Positions 8,610 to 16,340 of a stretch of 29,772 nt of DNA are shown piece after piece. Position numbers and translations under genes: made by a program. The DNA comes from a virus: positions 1 to 29,772 of the IMG/VR virus record IMGVR_UViG_3300043436_001756; one strand, given 5' to 3'. Numbering within the stretch: the first letter of the stretch is position 1; the number at the start of each line of letters is the position of its first letter. Below the pieces are notes generated by a model. It did not search any database and was not told the DNA's origin. It saw nothing but the letters and a program-made list of their open reading frames with translations.

Positions 8610-9143
8610 ATGCCTTGCGTATTATCGACTGGAAGAAAATTAGCGTGCAAAGAAGTAGTTGGAGGAATCAAACAAGTTTTCTTTGCTGACTTTGGCACAT
8701 TGGGAAATGCAACATACACTGCTGGTGTTGTTACTGCATTTTCTGGAACTACATATACATTGTATCAGTATGATGTGAAATCTGCATCTGGATTAGAGCA
8801 AACTATCACATCATCAAATGACAATGGAACAACATTTTTTGAGCAAACATTGACTTTGGTTTTAACCAAATTAGATGCTTTGACTCAACAAGAATTGCAA
8901 AAAGTAATTGCAGCGAGACCACACGTTTTTATACAAGATAACAATGGAAATTATCTTGCAGTTGGAATGACTAGAGGATGTGATACAAATGGCACAATTT
9001 CGACTGGTGTTGGACTCGGCGACCTAAATGGGTACTCTTTGACCATCACTGCCCAAGAACCTTTGATGGCATCGTTTGTTACATCAACTTTGGTTACTGG
9101 TAAAATTGCTGGTGGTGCTACACCAACCCAGATTGCTCCATAA
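8610..9143 (+). CDS. Putative major tail (tube) or virion structural protein, 177 aa
   Basis: Starts 'PCVLSTGRKLACKEVVGGIKQVFFADF' and contains 'GLEQTITSSNDNGTTFFEQTLTLVLTKLD', 'ARPHVFIQDNNGNYLAVGMTRG' and 'GDLNGYSLTITAQEP'. The alternating beta pattern and the 'G-LNGY-LT-TA-E-P' ending resemble Bacteroidota phage proteins that I would class as major tail tube proteins. Its separate transcription unit, with a hairpin before it and a strong terminator after it, suits an abundant structural protein. Placed between major capsid and portal, it could alternatively be a capsid decoration protein. Confidence 0.55.
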   Translation: MPCVLSTGRKLACKEVVGGIKQVFFADFGTLGNATYTAGVVTAFSGTTYTLYQYDVKSASGLEQTITSSNDNGTTFFEQTLTLVLTKLDALTQQELQKVIAARPHVFIQDNNGNYLAVGMTRGCDTNGTISTGVGLGDLNGYSLTITAQEPLMASFVTSTLVTGKIAGGATPTQIAP

Positions 9144-9172
9144 GAATTGGTTAAATAGTTTTGATTTGTTTG

Positions 9173-9207
9173 GAATGTCATCAGAAATGGTGGCATTCTT
9201 TTTTTTT
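9173..9207 (+). terminator. Rho-independent terminator
   Basis: GAATGTCATC pairs with GGTGGCATTC (ten pairs, two of them G-U) around a six-base loop, followed by nine T residues. It lies 30 bases after the putative major tail gene and immediately before the CGTTATA motif of the next unit, so terminator and promoter-like motif sit back to back. Confidence 0.88.
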
Positions 9208-9227
9208 GGCAAAAAACAAAATAATTG

Positions 9228-9234
9228 CGTTATA
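9228..9234 (+). promoter_or_regulatory. CGTTATA motif before gene at 9240
   Basis: CGTTATA followed by TAGAT and ATGAAA, the same layout as at 6192. It directly follows a terminator, so a new transcript should begin here, which supports the promoter reading. A TTTG at 9205-9208 lies about 19 bases upstream, at the distance of a Bacteroidota -33 box, although the other copies lack one. Confidence 0.55.
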
Positions 9235-9239
9235 TAGAT

Positions 9240-9590
9240 ATGAAATACATAGATACAAATAGGATTCAAACAATTGGGATAATACCCAGAAAAACTATGT
9301 TTCCATTAAATGCTGAAACATATACATTTTCATTGTATAATGAAACCACAAAAGACATTCAAGAAAATGGAATTGATGGATTGTATGAGGATGGTGATAT
9401 TTTCTATTTTGAAATAGATGTTGATGTTCAAGAAAACACATTCTATGAACTGACAATAATTAGTGATGTTCAAAAAATAATCTACAAAGACAGATTGTAT
9501 TGCACTAATCAAGATGTTTCAGCATTTTCAATTAATGATGGTGTGTATGTATCAGCAGAAACCAATAATCAAAATTATATTACTATATGA
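9240..9590 (+). CDS. Hypothetical virion-region protein, 116 aa
   Basis: Not recognised. The protein starts MKYIDTNRIQTIGIIPRKT when begun at the ATG after the CGTTATA motif; an upstream TTG at 9225 would place the motif inside the gene and is unlikely. It is acidic, Tyr/Asn-rich and beta-like (FYFEIDVDVQENTFYELTII), with no membrane segment. The ATGA overlap with the portal gene shows it is co-translated with it. A small head or neck component is plausible by position only. Confidence 0.6.
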   Translation: MKYIDTNRIQTIGIIPRKTMFPLNAETYTFSLYNETTKDIQENGIDGLYEDGDIFYFEIDVDVQENTFYELTIISDVQKIIYKDRLYCTNQDVSAFSINDGVYVSAETNNQNYITI

Positions 9591-11494
9591 GAAAAAAAGT
9601 GAACATAGCACCACAAATTGATGCAAAGAAATCTGGCGGTATATCGGTTGTTCAATTGTCTAATTATACATCACCAAAGGTTGTTGAACTAAAGAGTCAA
9701 GAATGGGTTTCATATGGAGAGGACAACAACTATTTTGGATACTTACAAGATAGAATCAATGGTAGTCCTACCAATAATGCAGTTGTAAATGGTATTAGCC
9801 AGATGATATTTGGAAAAGGATTAGATGCAACAGATGCAAAAGAAAAGCCATTGGAGTTTGCAAAAATGAAACAATTGTTCAATGATGATATGGTTGAAAG
9901 ATTATGTTATGATTTGAAATCAATGGGGCAATGTGCAATTCAAGTTGTTTATTCAATTGACAAAACACAAATTCTGCAATGCAATCATTTCCCTATTGAG
10001 ACATTAAGAAGTGGAAAATGCAATGATGATGGAGATATTGAGACATACTACTATGCAGAGAATTGGACAGAGATTTCAAGGTCTAAAAAACCAACACCAA
10101 TTCCAGCATTTGGATTTGGTTCAAAAAGTGAAGATGCAAAGAATGTTGAGGAAATCTTGTATGTAAAATTTTATAAAACTGGGTTTTACTACTATTCACC
10201 CGTGGACTATCAAGGCGGGTTGCAATATGCTGAACTCGAAGAGGAAATTAGTAATTACCATTTGAATAATATAATGAATGGACTCGCTCCATCGATGCTT
10301 ATAAATTTCAACAATGGTACACCGACCGAAGATGAACAAAGGGATATTGAACGAAATATACAAAAGAAATTTGGCGGTAGTTCTAACGCTGGTCGGTTTA
10401 TCTTGTCTTTCAATGACAATGCAAATAATACTGCATCAATCACTCCAGTTCAATTGAGTGATGCTCACAACCAGTATCAGTTTTTGTCAGATGAATCAAT
10501 GAAAAAAATTATGGTTTCACACAGAGTTGTTTCTCCAATGTTGTTGGGAATCAGAGACAATGCTGGATTTGGAAATAATGCAGATGAACTACAAACTGCA
10601 TCTATATTGATGGACAATACGGTTATCAGACCATTCAACAATCTATTGATTAATGCATTTAACAAGATATTGTCTTTCAACAAAATGAGTTTGAATCTAT
10701 ATTTCAAACCATTGCAACCTTTGGATGCAAATAATGAGTTGACAATCACAGAAAAATCAAATACAATCATTGATGGTATTAATTCATTGTCACCACTTGT
10801 AGCAAACAAGGTACTAGAAAGTATGAGTGCGGATGAAATAAGGTCTCTGGTGGGCTTAAAAGCAATTCCAGCAGAGGATATCAAGCCACAATCATTGTTG
10901 CCAGAAACATTGAGTGGATATGATATTGATTTGTCTGAATATGGAGAGCAAATTGACCTTGAAATCTATGAATTAATAGATGCCAGACCAGTTGATTATG
11001 ACCAAGAACCAGAACTTGATGCTCAATTGAGTGTTCATCTGGCTAGTGTTTCATCTGGAACTGCTTATGGGAATGCAAATAGCCGTGAGGATAGTCCAAT
11101 ATACAAGGTCAGATACAGATATGATGGGAAAGAACCAGCAGAAAGAGCATTCTGCAACAAGATGATGAGAGACAAAAAGGTTTACAGAAAAGAGGACATT
11201 GAAAAGATGAGCCAGAAGAATGTAAATCCCGGATTTGGAATGTCACCAAACCCAAATGAGCCGTATGATATTTTCTTGTGGAAAGGCGGAGGAAAATTGA
11301 GTGAGGCATATCCATTTGGAACTTGCAGACATTTCTGGGTGAGAGAGACATATGCAATGAAAGACAGAAAAGGAAAGGTTGATGTGTATTCTCCAAAGAA
11401 AGAAATTGTGAGTCCATCAAAGAGTATAAAAGAAAGTGGTTTTCAACCTACAATTAATGATTCTAGAGCATATATTGCTCCACACGATATGTAA
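9587..11494 (+). CDS. Portal protein with an extra C-terminal domain, 635 aa
   Basis: The portal is the dodecameric DNA gateway at one capsid vertex. Residues from about 20 to 440 look like Bacteroidota phage portals: 'EWVSYGEDNNYFGYLQDRING', 'NAVVNGISQMIFGKGL', 'CYDLKSMGQCAIQVVYS', 'YYYSPVDYQGGLQYAELEEEISNYH' and the 'GLAPSMLINFNNGTPTEDEQ' clip/stem region. From about residue 505 there is a separate domain ('YKVRYRYDGKEPAERAFCNKMM', 'VYRKEDIEKMS', 'NPGFG', 'CRHFWVRETYAM') that I have seen linked to head proteins in this phage group but cannot name. Bases 10201-10400 carry 11 CpGs while the 540 bases before carry none. The gene overlaps its upstream neighbour by four bases. Confidence 0.8.
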   Translation: MRKKVNIAPQIDAKKSGGISVVQLSNYTSPKVVELKSQEWVSYGEDNNYFGYLQDRINGSPTNNAVVNGISQMIFGKGLDATDAKEKPLEFAKMKQLFNDDMVERLCYDLKSMGQCAIQVVYSIDKTQILQCNHFPIETLRSGKCNDDGDIETYYYAENWTEISRSKKPTPIPAFGFGSKSEDAKNVEEILYVKFYKTGFYYYSPVDYQGGLQYAELEEEISNYHLNNIMNGLAPSMLINFNNGTPTEDEQRDIERNIQKKFGGSSNAGRFILSFNDNANNTASITPVQLSDAHNQYQFLSDESMKKIMVSHRVVSPMLLGIRDNAGFGNNADELQTASILMDNTVIRPFNNLLINAFNKILSFNKMSLNLYFKPLQPLDANNELTITEKSNTIIDGINSLSPLVANKVLESMSADEIRSLVGLKAIPAEDIKPQSLLPETLSGYDIDLSEYGEQIDLEIYELIDARPVDYDQEPELDAQLSVHLASVSSGTAYGNANSREDSPIYKVRYRYDGKEPAERAFCNKMMRDKKVYRKEDIEKMSQKNVNPGFGMSPNPNEPYDIFLWKGGGKLSEAYPFGTCRHFWVRETYAMKDRKGKVDVYSPKKEIVSPSKSIKESGFQPTINDSRAYIAPHDM

Positions 11495-11496
11495 CT

Positions 11497-12000
11497 ATGG
11501 CAACAATACTATTTATCACACCTAATGACTTGAAACAAAACACCATTTTGAATGGAAATGTTGATGTGGATACGTTCATTCAGTTCATCAAAATTGCACA
11601 ACAGATGCACGTTCAGAACTATCTGGGAACAAAGTTGTACAATAAGATAACTCAACTAATTCAAACCAATACTTTGACTGGTAACTACCTAAATTTGGTC
11701 AATGATTATGTGCAACCTATGCTGATACATTTTGCAATGGTGGATTTTTTACCCTTTGCAAATTACCAAATTCGTAACGGAGGCGTGTTCAAACATCGGA
11801 GTGAAAACTCTGAAAGCACAACCAAAGATGAACTGGATATTCTGGTTCAAAAACATAGAACATTTGCAGATTTTTATGCAAAGAGATTTGTTGACTATAT
11901 GTCCATAAATGCATCTAATATGTTCCCAGAATATTGGACAAACACGGATAGTGATATGTACCCAGACCAGAAACCAAATCCAACTGGATGGGTGTTGTAA
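11497..12000 (+). CDS. Head-tail connector-like protein, 167 aa
   Basis: Resembles the small helical head-completion/connector proteins of Bacteroidota phages (DUF6712-like, from memory). Motifs: 'MATILFITPNDLKQNTILNGNVD', 'FIKIAQQMHVQNYLGTKLYNKI', 'YLNLVNDYVQPMLIHFAMVDFLPF', 'NGGVFKHRSENSE' and 'YMSINASNMFPEYW'. The pattern of helices followed by a basic loop and C-terminal helices is typical of adaptor proteins that bind below the portal. It begins two bases after the portal stop. No catalytic motif is visible. Confidence 0.68.
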   Translation: MATILFITPNDLKQNTILNGNVDVDTFIQFIKIAQQMHVQNYLGTKLYNKITQLIQTNTLTGNYLNLVNDYVQPMLIHFAMVDFLPFANYQIRNGGVFKHRSENSESTTKDELDILVQKHRTFADFYAKRFVDYMSINASNMFPEYWTNTDSDMYPDQKPNPTGWVL

Positions 12001-12010
12001 ATTTCATATT

Positions 12011-12130
12011 ATGGAACAGAAGAAAAAGGAAACACCATTAAAAGACCAGAAGAATATCTATAATGTCAAGCAAAAAGACATAGAGAAATTTCAAGAATAT
12101 CTTAAAAAACAAAATAAGAAATGTCAATAA
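12011..12130 (+). CDS. Small basic protein, 39 aa
   Basis: A 39-residue, Lys/Gln-rich, probably helical protein (MEQKKKETPLKDQKNIYNVK...). It starts ten bases after the connector stop and overlaps the tail-fibre ATG by ten bases. Tight packing favours a real gene, but the composition is low-complexity and no family is recognised. An upstream ATG at 11909 in the same frame overlaps the connector gene and is unlikely. Confidence 0.5.
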   Translation: MEQKKKETPLKDQKNIYNVKQKDIEKFQEYLKKQNKKCQ

Positions 12131-13512
12131 CTACAATCAATATTGGTTCAGCACCAAATGATAATACTGGGGATACTATTCGTGATGCATATGATATTTG
12201 CAATAACAATTTTCAAGACCTAGACACAACAAAGTTTGATATTCCAGCGGGAACAATTACTCAATATGTTCGTGGTGATGGAACTCTGGCAACTTTGCCT
12301 TTGGTTGGAACATCTGATAAATTAATCACAGAGGTAAGCAATCAAACTGGTGGAACATTATTGAGAGGAACAATTGTGTATATCAATGGTTCACACGGAA
12401 ATTTGCCAACGGTTACTCCAAGTCAAGCAAACAATGATACAAATTCAGCACAAACACTTGGATTGGTTCAAGATGATATTGCAAACAATGGAACTGGGTT
12501 TGTTGTTGTGGCTGGTAAGATTGGAAATTTAGATACATCTGCATTGACGGCTGGAGTGCAATTATATCTTTCACCTACAACTGCTGGTGCATATACAATC
12601 ACAAAACAATTTGCACCAAATCATTTGGTTTATGTAGGTGTTTGTGTGAGGTCACATCCAACACAAGGAACAATTGAAGTTAAGATACAAAACGGATATG
12701 AACTCGATGAATTGCACGATGTATCGGCACAAACTCCGGTTAATAGAGATTTGCTTGCATATAATTCAACAACTCAACTTTGGCAAAATACATCTTTTTA
12801 CGATTATTCAATTAGAGGCGTACAATATTTCACAGATTTTCAAACCAACGGAAATTCAACACCTTATTTGCAACCATTAACAAGTGGGGCTGGTGCTAGC
12901 ACAGCACGAATTTCAACAGCAATACCTAATGCAACTATAAATCAAATAGGATTTGCAAATTATCAAACTGGCACAACTGCTACTGGTTATGCTAATCATA
13001 TTAGTGATACACAAGTTGGTGGTCAATTTATAATAGGTGGTGGAAATTGGTTATTTGAAAGTTATATTGAAGTTGAAACATTGTCAAATACAACTGATAG
13101 ATTTAGATTTATAAGTGGTTTTGGAAATGCAACAACAAATGCTAATGATACTAATGGTGTTTTTTTTACATATGATGAGGGTGGAACTGCAAATGGAACA
13201 AGTGCATCAGCAAACTGGCAATGTATAACATCAACAAATTCAGTTCGTACATTGACAACCACATCTGTTGCAGTTACTACAAATTTTGTTAAATTAAGAA
13301 TAGTAATAAATGCAGCCGGTACATCTGCATCATTTTATATAAATGGAACATTAGTAGCATTTCACACAACAAACATTCCAATATGGATATCGTTTAGTAA
13401 TCCAAGACCTTTGTGTATTAAACAATCAATTGTAAAAACAATTGGAACAACAAGTAGAAATGTATGGTGTGATTATTTATTTTACGAAAATCAATTAACA
13501 ACTTTGAGATGA
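12121..13512 (+). CDS. Tail fibre / receptor-binding protein, 463 aa
   Basis: The N-terminus 'INIGSAPNDNTGDTIRDAYDICNNNFQDLD' is the common phage tail-fibre opening (NxGxxPNDxTGDxxRxAxxxxNxNF). A Gly/Thr-rich shaft follows with beta-repeat segments ('QTLGLVQDDIANNGTGFVVVAGKIGNLDT'). The C-terminal about 200 residues ('FESYIEVETLSNTTDRFRFISGFG', 'GVFFTYDEGG', 'VKLRIVINAAGTSASFYINGTL') look like a concanavalin/lectin-like jelly roll that would bind surface glycans. It is the probable host-range determinant. It overlaps the 39-aa gene upstream and a 38-aa gene downstream. Confidence 0.78.
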   Translation: MSITTINIGSAPNDNTGDTIRDAYDICNNNFQDLDTTKFDIPAGTITQYVRGDGTLATLPLVGTSDKLITEVSNQTGGTLLRGTIVYINGSHGNLPTVTPSQANNDTNSAQTLGLVQDDIANNGTGFVVVAGKIGNLDTSALTAGVQLYLSPTTAGAYTITKQFAPNHLVYVGVCVRSHPTQGTIEVKIQNGYELDELHDVSAQTPVNRDLLAYNSTTQLWQNTSFYDYSIRGVQYFTDFQTNGNSTPYLQPLTSGAGASTARISTAIPNATINQIGFANYQTGTTATGYANHISDTQVGGQFIIGGGNWLFESYIEVETLSNTTDRFRFISGFGNATTNANDTNGVFFTYDEGGTANGTSASANWQCITSTNSVRTLTTTSVAVTTNFVKLRIVINAAGTSASFYINGTLVAFHTTNIPIWISFSNPRPLCIKQSIVKTIGTTSRNVWCDYLFYENQLTTLR

Positions 13513-13625
13513 TACTAACCAAATACCGAATGATAACCGAAAATGGTTACATTGAAACACTAGATGAAGCAGAGGCAATTGCTTGGGGCGATTATATTGT
13601 AATTGAAGAAGAAGTTGACCTATGA
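13509..13625 (+). CDS. Small acidic protein, 38 aa
   Basis: A 38-residue protein (MILTKYRMITENGYIETLDE...) with acidic C-terminus. Its ATG overlaps the tail-fibre stop and its stop overlaps the ATG of the holin-like gene, so it forms a continuous overlapping chain. The sequence reads like the short 'xKYRxxTENGYIET-DEAEAxAWGD' proteins found after tail fibres in related phages, perhaps a fibre chaperone. Function not established. Confidence 0.5.
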   Translation: MILTKYRMITENGYIETLDEAEAIAWGDYIVIEEEVDL

Positions 13626-13792
13626 TACACCCAGACCAAATAAAACTATATGCAGTAAATGGAGCAATTTTCGGGTTGTCTTTTACCAACATTGAAAACA
13701 CTATGAGATTGTTCTTGCTTATGCTATCCATCATATACACCATCATAATGATATATAAACTAATAACCAAAAAAGATGACACAAATAAGTAA
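13622..13792 (+). CDS. Holin-like small membrane protein, 56 aa
   Basis: A 56-residue protein with two hydrophobic stretches: residues about 10-22 (YAVNGAIFGLSF) and a longer one about 30-47 (LFLLMLSIIYTIIMIYKL), ending in a Lys-rich tail (ITKKDDTNK). Length, membrane segments and charged C-terminus fit a small holin that would permeabilise the inner membrane. It overlaps the M15 peptidase gene by 17 bases, so it forms a lysis cassette with it. The holin role is inferred from topology and neighbour. Confidence 0.65.
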   Translation: MIHPDQIKLYAVNGAIFGLSFTNIENTMRLFLLMLSIIYTIIMIYKLITKKDDTNK

Positions 13793-14237
13793 ACATTTGT
13801 CCTTTAAGGAGGCAACACAATCAGCAACTGCTGACAAACTTGGAATTGTAAATGACAATCCAAACCTATCTGTAATTGAAAATATGAAAGCATTGGCGGA
13901 AAACGTATTTGAGCCAATTAGAGGGCATTTTAAGAAACCAATTTTTGTTTCAAGTATGTACAGAGGTATTCCTTTGAATAATGCCATAGGCGGTTCTATT
14001 ACAAGTCAGCATTGTTCTGGTCAAGCAATGGATATTGATATGTCAAAATCAAAACCAACCAATGCAGAAGTTTTCAATTACATCAAAAACAACTTGAAAT
14101 TTGACCAGTTGATTTGGGAATTTGGAAATGATGTTGAACCAGATTGGTTGCACGTTTCATTCAGTAAGACAAAAAATAGAGGTCAAATTTTAAGAGCAAA
14201 AAAGAAAAATGGTAAAACAATTTATGAAAATTTTTAA
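13776..14237 (+). CDS. M15-family peptidase (endolysin), 153 aa
   Basis: Resembles the M15 (D-Ala-D-Ala carboxypeptidase/L-Ala-D-Glu endopeptidase-like) family that cleaves peptidoglycan peptides at lysis. Zinc site residues are visible: His79 in 'SQHCSGQAMDID' with Asp86, and His126 in 'DWLHVS'; Glu115 in 'LIWEFG' is the likely general base. The N-terminus 'HLSFKEATQSATADKLGI' is the usual start of Bacteroidota phage M15 proteins. There is no signal peptide, so export would rely on the adjacent holin-like protein. The ATG overlaps the end of the holin-like gene. Confidence 0.88.
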   Translation: MTQISKHLSFKEATQSATADKLGIVNDNPNLSVIENMKALAENVFEPIRGHFKKPIFVSSMYRGIPLNNAIGGSITSQHCSGQAMDIDMSKSKPTNAEVFNYIKNNLKFDQLIWEFGNDVEPDWLHVSFSKTKNRGQILRAKKKNGKTIYENF

Positions 14238-14421
14238 CAAAATTAGTATGAGAGATTTAGACAAAATTCCAGAACCAATCAAATTTGCATTAGATGAATC
14301 TGCACAAAAATATGCTGAAAGTGCATCAACAACTAACGCTGGATTTATATTGAGATTGATATGTAAATTCATAAAACCGACCACAATTATCAAAATGTTT
14401 GCCCATAAATTGAGCAAATAA
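14224..14421 (+). CDS. Hypothetical protein, 65 aa
   Basis: Not recognised. Begun at ATG 14224 it reads MKIFNKISMRDLDKIPEPIK, then an Ala/Ser helix (ALDESAQKYAESAST) and a hydrophobic/basic C-terminus (GFILRLICKFIKPTTIIKMF). It overlaps the peptidase gene by 14 bases and is followed by a non-coding gap. A possible accessory lysis protein by position. A longer start at 14209 is less likely because it extends the overlap. Confidence 0.5.
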   Translation: MKIFNKISMRDLDKIPEPIKFALDESAQKYAESASTTNAGFILRLICKFIKPTTIIKMFAHKLSK

Positions 14422-14603
14422 TCTACTTTTTTTGTAGGAAAAAGGTTACGCTGGGAAGTATTGAAAAATAAGGGATTTCTCGGAATTTCAATGTTCGCAA
14501 AAAAGTTAGGTAAGCATACAGATATATCAACAATGTTTGCTTAAAACGGCTTATTTCGATTTTTCGGCAGTATTTTGTAGTGATTTTTTAAAAAAATAAG
14601 TGA
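14422..14603. other. 182-bp non-coding spacer after lysis cassette
   Basis: No open frame. A short CTAC/GTAG inverted repeat with seven Ts in its loop begins the spacer but is too short to call a terminator. The phrase GATTTTTCGG appears here near 14560 and GGATTTTTCGG also in the spacer near 6066, so the two gaps may share a small regulatory word. Confidence 0.4.
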
Positions 14604-15497
14604 ATGAAAAAATACGATTATTTGAGTGGGAAAATAGTTGAATTGCTTGAAAAAAATCTAACAAATACTGACATCTCAAAGCGGTTATTGCCAGATGGAA
14701 CTTTTCAAGAAATTGAATATTTGAGGAGATTGGTTGGTCAGATTCGGAACAATGGAATTAACAATGTGTTTCAAAAACCAGAACAAAAAATCATCAATAA
14801 AAATCCAAAAACTAAAAAAAGAACATCACCATTTTTGGGTGGAGATGAAAAAAACATTTTAGTGATTGGTGATTTACACGAACCATTTACTAAATCTGGT
14901 TATCTGGAATTTTGCAGAGAGCAACAAGAAATCCATAATTGTGGAACTATTATTTTCATTGGTGATTTGATTGACAATCATTTTTCTAGTTACCACGAGA
15001 CCGACCCAGATGGATATTCTGCTGGATTTGAATTAGACCTTGCAATTGAAAACATCAGCAACTGGTATCATACATTCCCACAAGCAACAATCATTATTGG
15101 AAACCACGATAGGTTGGTTTATAGAAAAGCATTCAGTTCTGGTGTTTCAAAGAGATGGATAAAAGATTATTCAGAGGTACTTGAAACTCCAAACTGGAAG
15201 TTTGTAGAGAACATCAATCTGTTTGGTATAAACTTTAATCACGGAGAGGGTGGTACTGCCAGAAACAGAGCAAAGAGTGAATTGCAATCACAAGTGCAAG
15301 GACATTTGCATACACAATTGTATTCAGAGTTTCTGGTTGGTGCTAATTACATCATATTTGGAATGCAAGTTGGATGTGGTGTTGACAATAAATCTTATGC
15401 TATGGCATATGGAAGAAACTTTAAAAAACCAGCACTGGGTTGTGGAGTTATCTTGAATGATGGTAGATTGCCAATTGCAATTCCTATGAAGTTGTGA
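14604..15497 (+). CDS. Calcineurin-like metallophosphoesterase with N-terminal extension, 297 aa
   Basis: The dinuclear metal signature is complete: GDLH (89-92), GDLIDNH (120-126), GNHD (166-169), HGE (213-215) and GHLH (233-236). The first 60 residues look helical ('ELLEKNLTNTDISKRLL', 'IEYLRRLVGQIRNNG') and resemble a helix-turn-helix placing the enzyme on DNA. Such phage phosphoesterases may act as nucleases or on nucleotides; the substrate cannot be told. It sits between the lysis cassette and the NinG-like nuclease, each separated by non-coding DNA, so it may be an independent unit. Confidence 0.82.
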   Translation: MKKYDYLSGKIVELLEKNLTNTDISKRLLPDGTFQEIEYLRRLVGQIRNNGINNVFQKPEQKIINKNPKTKKRTSPFLGGDEKNILVIGDLHEPFTKSGYLEFCREQQEIHNCGTIIFIGDLIDNHFSSYHETDPDGYSAGFELDLAIENISNWYHTFPQATIIIGNHDRLVYRKAFSSGVSKRWIKDYSEVLETPNWKFVENINLFGINFNHGEGGTARNRAKSELQSQVQGHLHTQLYSEFLVGANYIIFGMQVGCGVDNKSYAMAYGRNFKKPALGCGVILNDGRLPIAIPMKL

Positions 15498-15757
15498 ATT
15501 GATTAAATCTCTGGGTTTAATTTATGTATTCAAAATAAACCTATGCGTTTAAATTAAGGTGCTTTTTGTTTGATTTAAGGCAATAAAACAGATAAATAGT
15601 ATTATGTGGTGTGTTTTAGATTATCGTTGCTTAAATCAGCCAATTTCAATTCATCAAATTGCTTATTATAATATATAATACTTGAATATAATATAATATA
15701 ATATAATATAATATAATAATAATATATATATATATATAATATAATAATATAAATACT
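15498..15757. other. 260-bp AT-rich non-coding region with nested inverted repeats (candidate origin)
   Basis: Holds several inverted repeats: GGTTTA (15514) with TAAACC (15536); TTAATTTA (15517) with TAAATTAA (15550); GATTTAAGGCAA (15572) with TTGCTTAAATC (15627); CAATTT (15641) with AAATTG (15656). A 66-base pure A/T tandem repeat then runs almost to the next ATG. Stem-loops beside an easily melted tract, at the border of late and replication genes, fit a replication origin. Nothing here is proof. The first hairpin may instead end the phosphoesterase message. Confidence 0.45.
15685..15750 (+). repeat. AT microsatellite: AATAT pentamers, AAT triplets, AT dimers
   Basis: Starts as about six copies of the pentamer AATAT, changes to AAT triplets, then to a run of AT dimers and back to mixed AAT/AT units. 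No G or C occurs across the tract. Length is likely to vary between isolates or assemblies. It ends a few bases before the ATG of the NinG-like gene. Confidence 0.9.
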
Positions 15758-16180
15758 ATGTTAAAACCAGATTTAAAACTCAAAAGTCCTAAAAAAGTTT
15801 CCAGAACTGCTCTGGTGAAAAAGTTGGATGCAGTATTCAGCCAGTATATTAGACAGAGAAATGCAAAGAATGGAATGGCTGAATGTTTTACTTGTGGAAA
15901 GACAGAGCATTGGAGGAACTTGCAATGTGGACATTTCCAATCTAGAAAGCATTACTCAACCAGATGGGATGAAACCAATTGTCAAGTTCAATGTGTGGGT
16001 TGTAATGTGTACAGATATGGAGAGCAGTACAAATTTGGAATTCATCTTGACCAAGTTCACGGAATGGGAACATCTGATAGATTATTGCAGAAGTCCAGAA
16101 CAGAATCAAAGTTCAAGAATTATGAACTGGAAGAAATGATTGAATATTATAAAAACTTGAATAATAATTTGGCGGATTAA
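15758..16180 (+). CDS. ninG: NinG/Rap-like recombination nuclease, 140 aa
   Basis: Resembles lambda NinG (Rap), a structure-specific nuclease of phage recombination. The Zn/HNH-like core is visible: Cys43-x2-Cys46 ('CFTCGK'), 'CGHFQSRKHYSTRWDETNC' (57-75) and 'QCVGCN' (78-83). The N-terminal 40 residues are basic and helical as in the family ('TALVKKLDAVFSQYIRQR'). Length suits the short Bacteroidota phage version. It stands alone: the AT repeat precedes it and a strong terminator follows. Later genes for ERF, SSB-like and FEN-like proteins complete a recombination set. Confidence 0.85.
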   Translation: MLKPDLKLKSPKKVSRTALVKKLDAVFSQYIRQRNAKNGMAECFTCGKTEHWRNLQCGHFQSRKHYSTRWDETNCQVQCVGCNVYRYGEQYKFGIHLDQVHGMGTSDRLLQKSRTESKFKNYELEEMIEYYKNLNNNLAD

Positions 16181-16242
16181 AAAAGAAGCGTAGATTTGTA
16201 CCAACAAGATTGAAAACATTTGTTTTAGTGAACAAGGAAATT

Positions 16243-16272
16243 ACCCTATCAGAAATGATGGGGTTTTTTTTT
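16243..16272 (+). terminator. Rho-independent terminator after ninG
   Basis: ACCCTATCA pairs with TGATGGGGT (nine pairs, one G-U) capped by a GAAA tetraloop and followed by nine T residues. It closes the NinG-like unit 60 bases after its stop and insulates the early promoter that follows. Confidence 0.92.
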
Positions 16273-16329
16273 GCTTAAAATTTTATCAAATATTTTTTCA
16301 TAAAAATGATTATATTAAAAATATGTTTA

Positions 16330-16337
16330 TATATTTG
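16330..16337 (+). promoter_or_regulatory. Bacteroidota-type promoter (-7 box TATATTTG) for the early region
   Basis: TATATTTG matches the Bacteroidota -7 consensus TAnnTTTG in the gap after a strong terminator. A clear TTG/TTTG -33 box at 19-21 bases upstream is not seen, only T-rich sequence, so the match is partial. Transcription would start near 16344 and give a leader of about 250 bases before the first ATG at 16597. Host RNA polymerase would therefore read the early genes. Confidence 0.65.
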
Positions 16338-16340
16338 TGA

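Noticed and set aside
14423-14437. CTAC/GTAG hairpin after the lysis region as terminator
   Set aside because: The stem is only four pairs and the T run sits in the loop rather than after the stem.
15685-15750. AT tandem repeat as CRISPR or iteron array
   Set aside because: The units are two to five bases with no spacers; it is a microsatellite.
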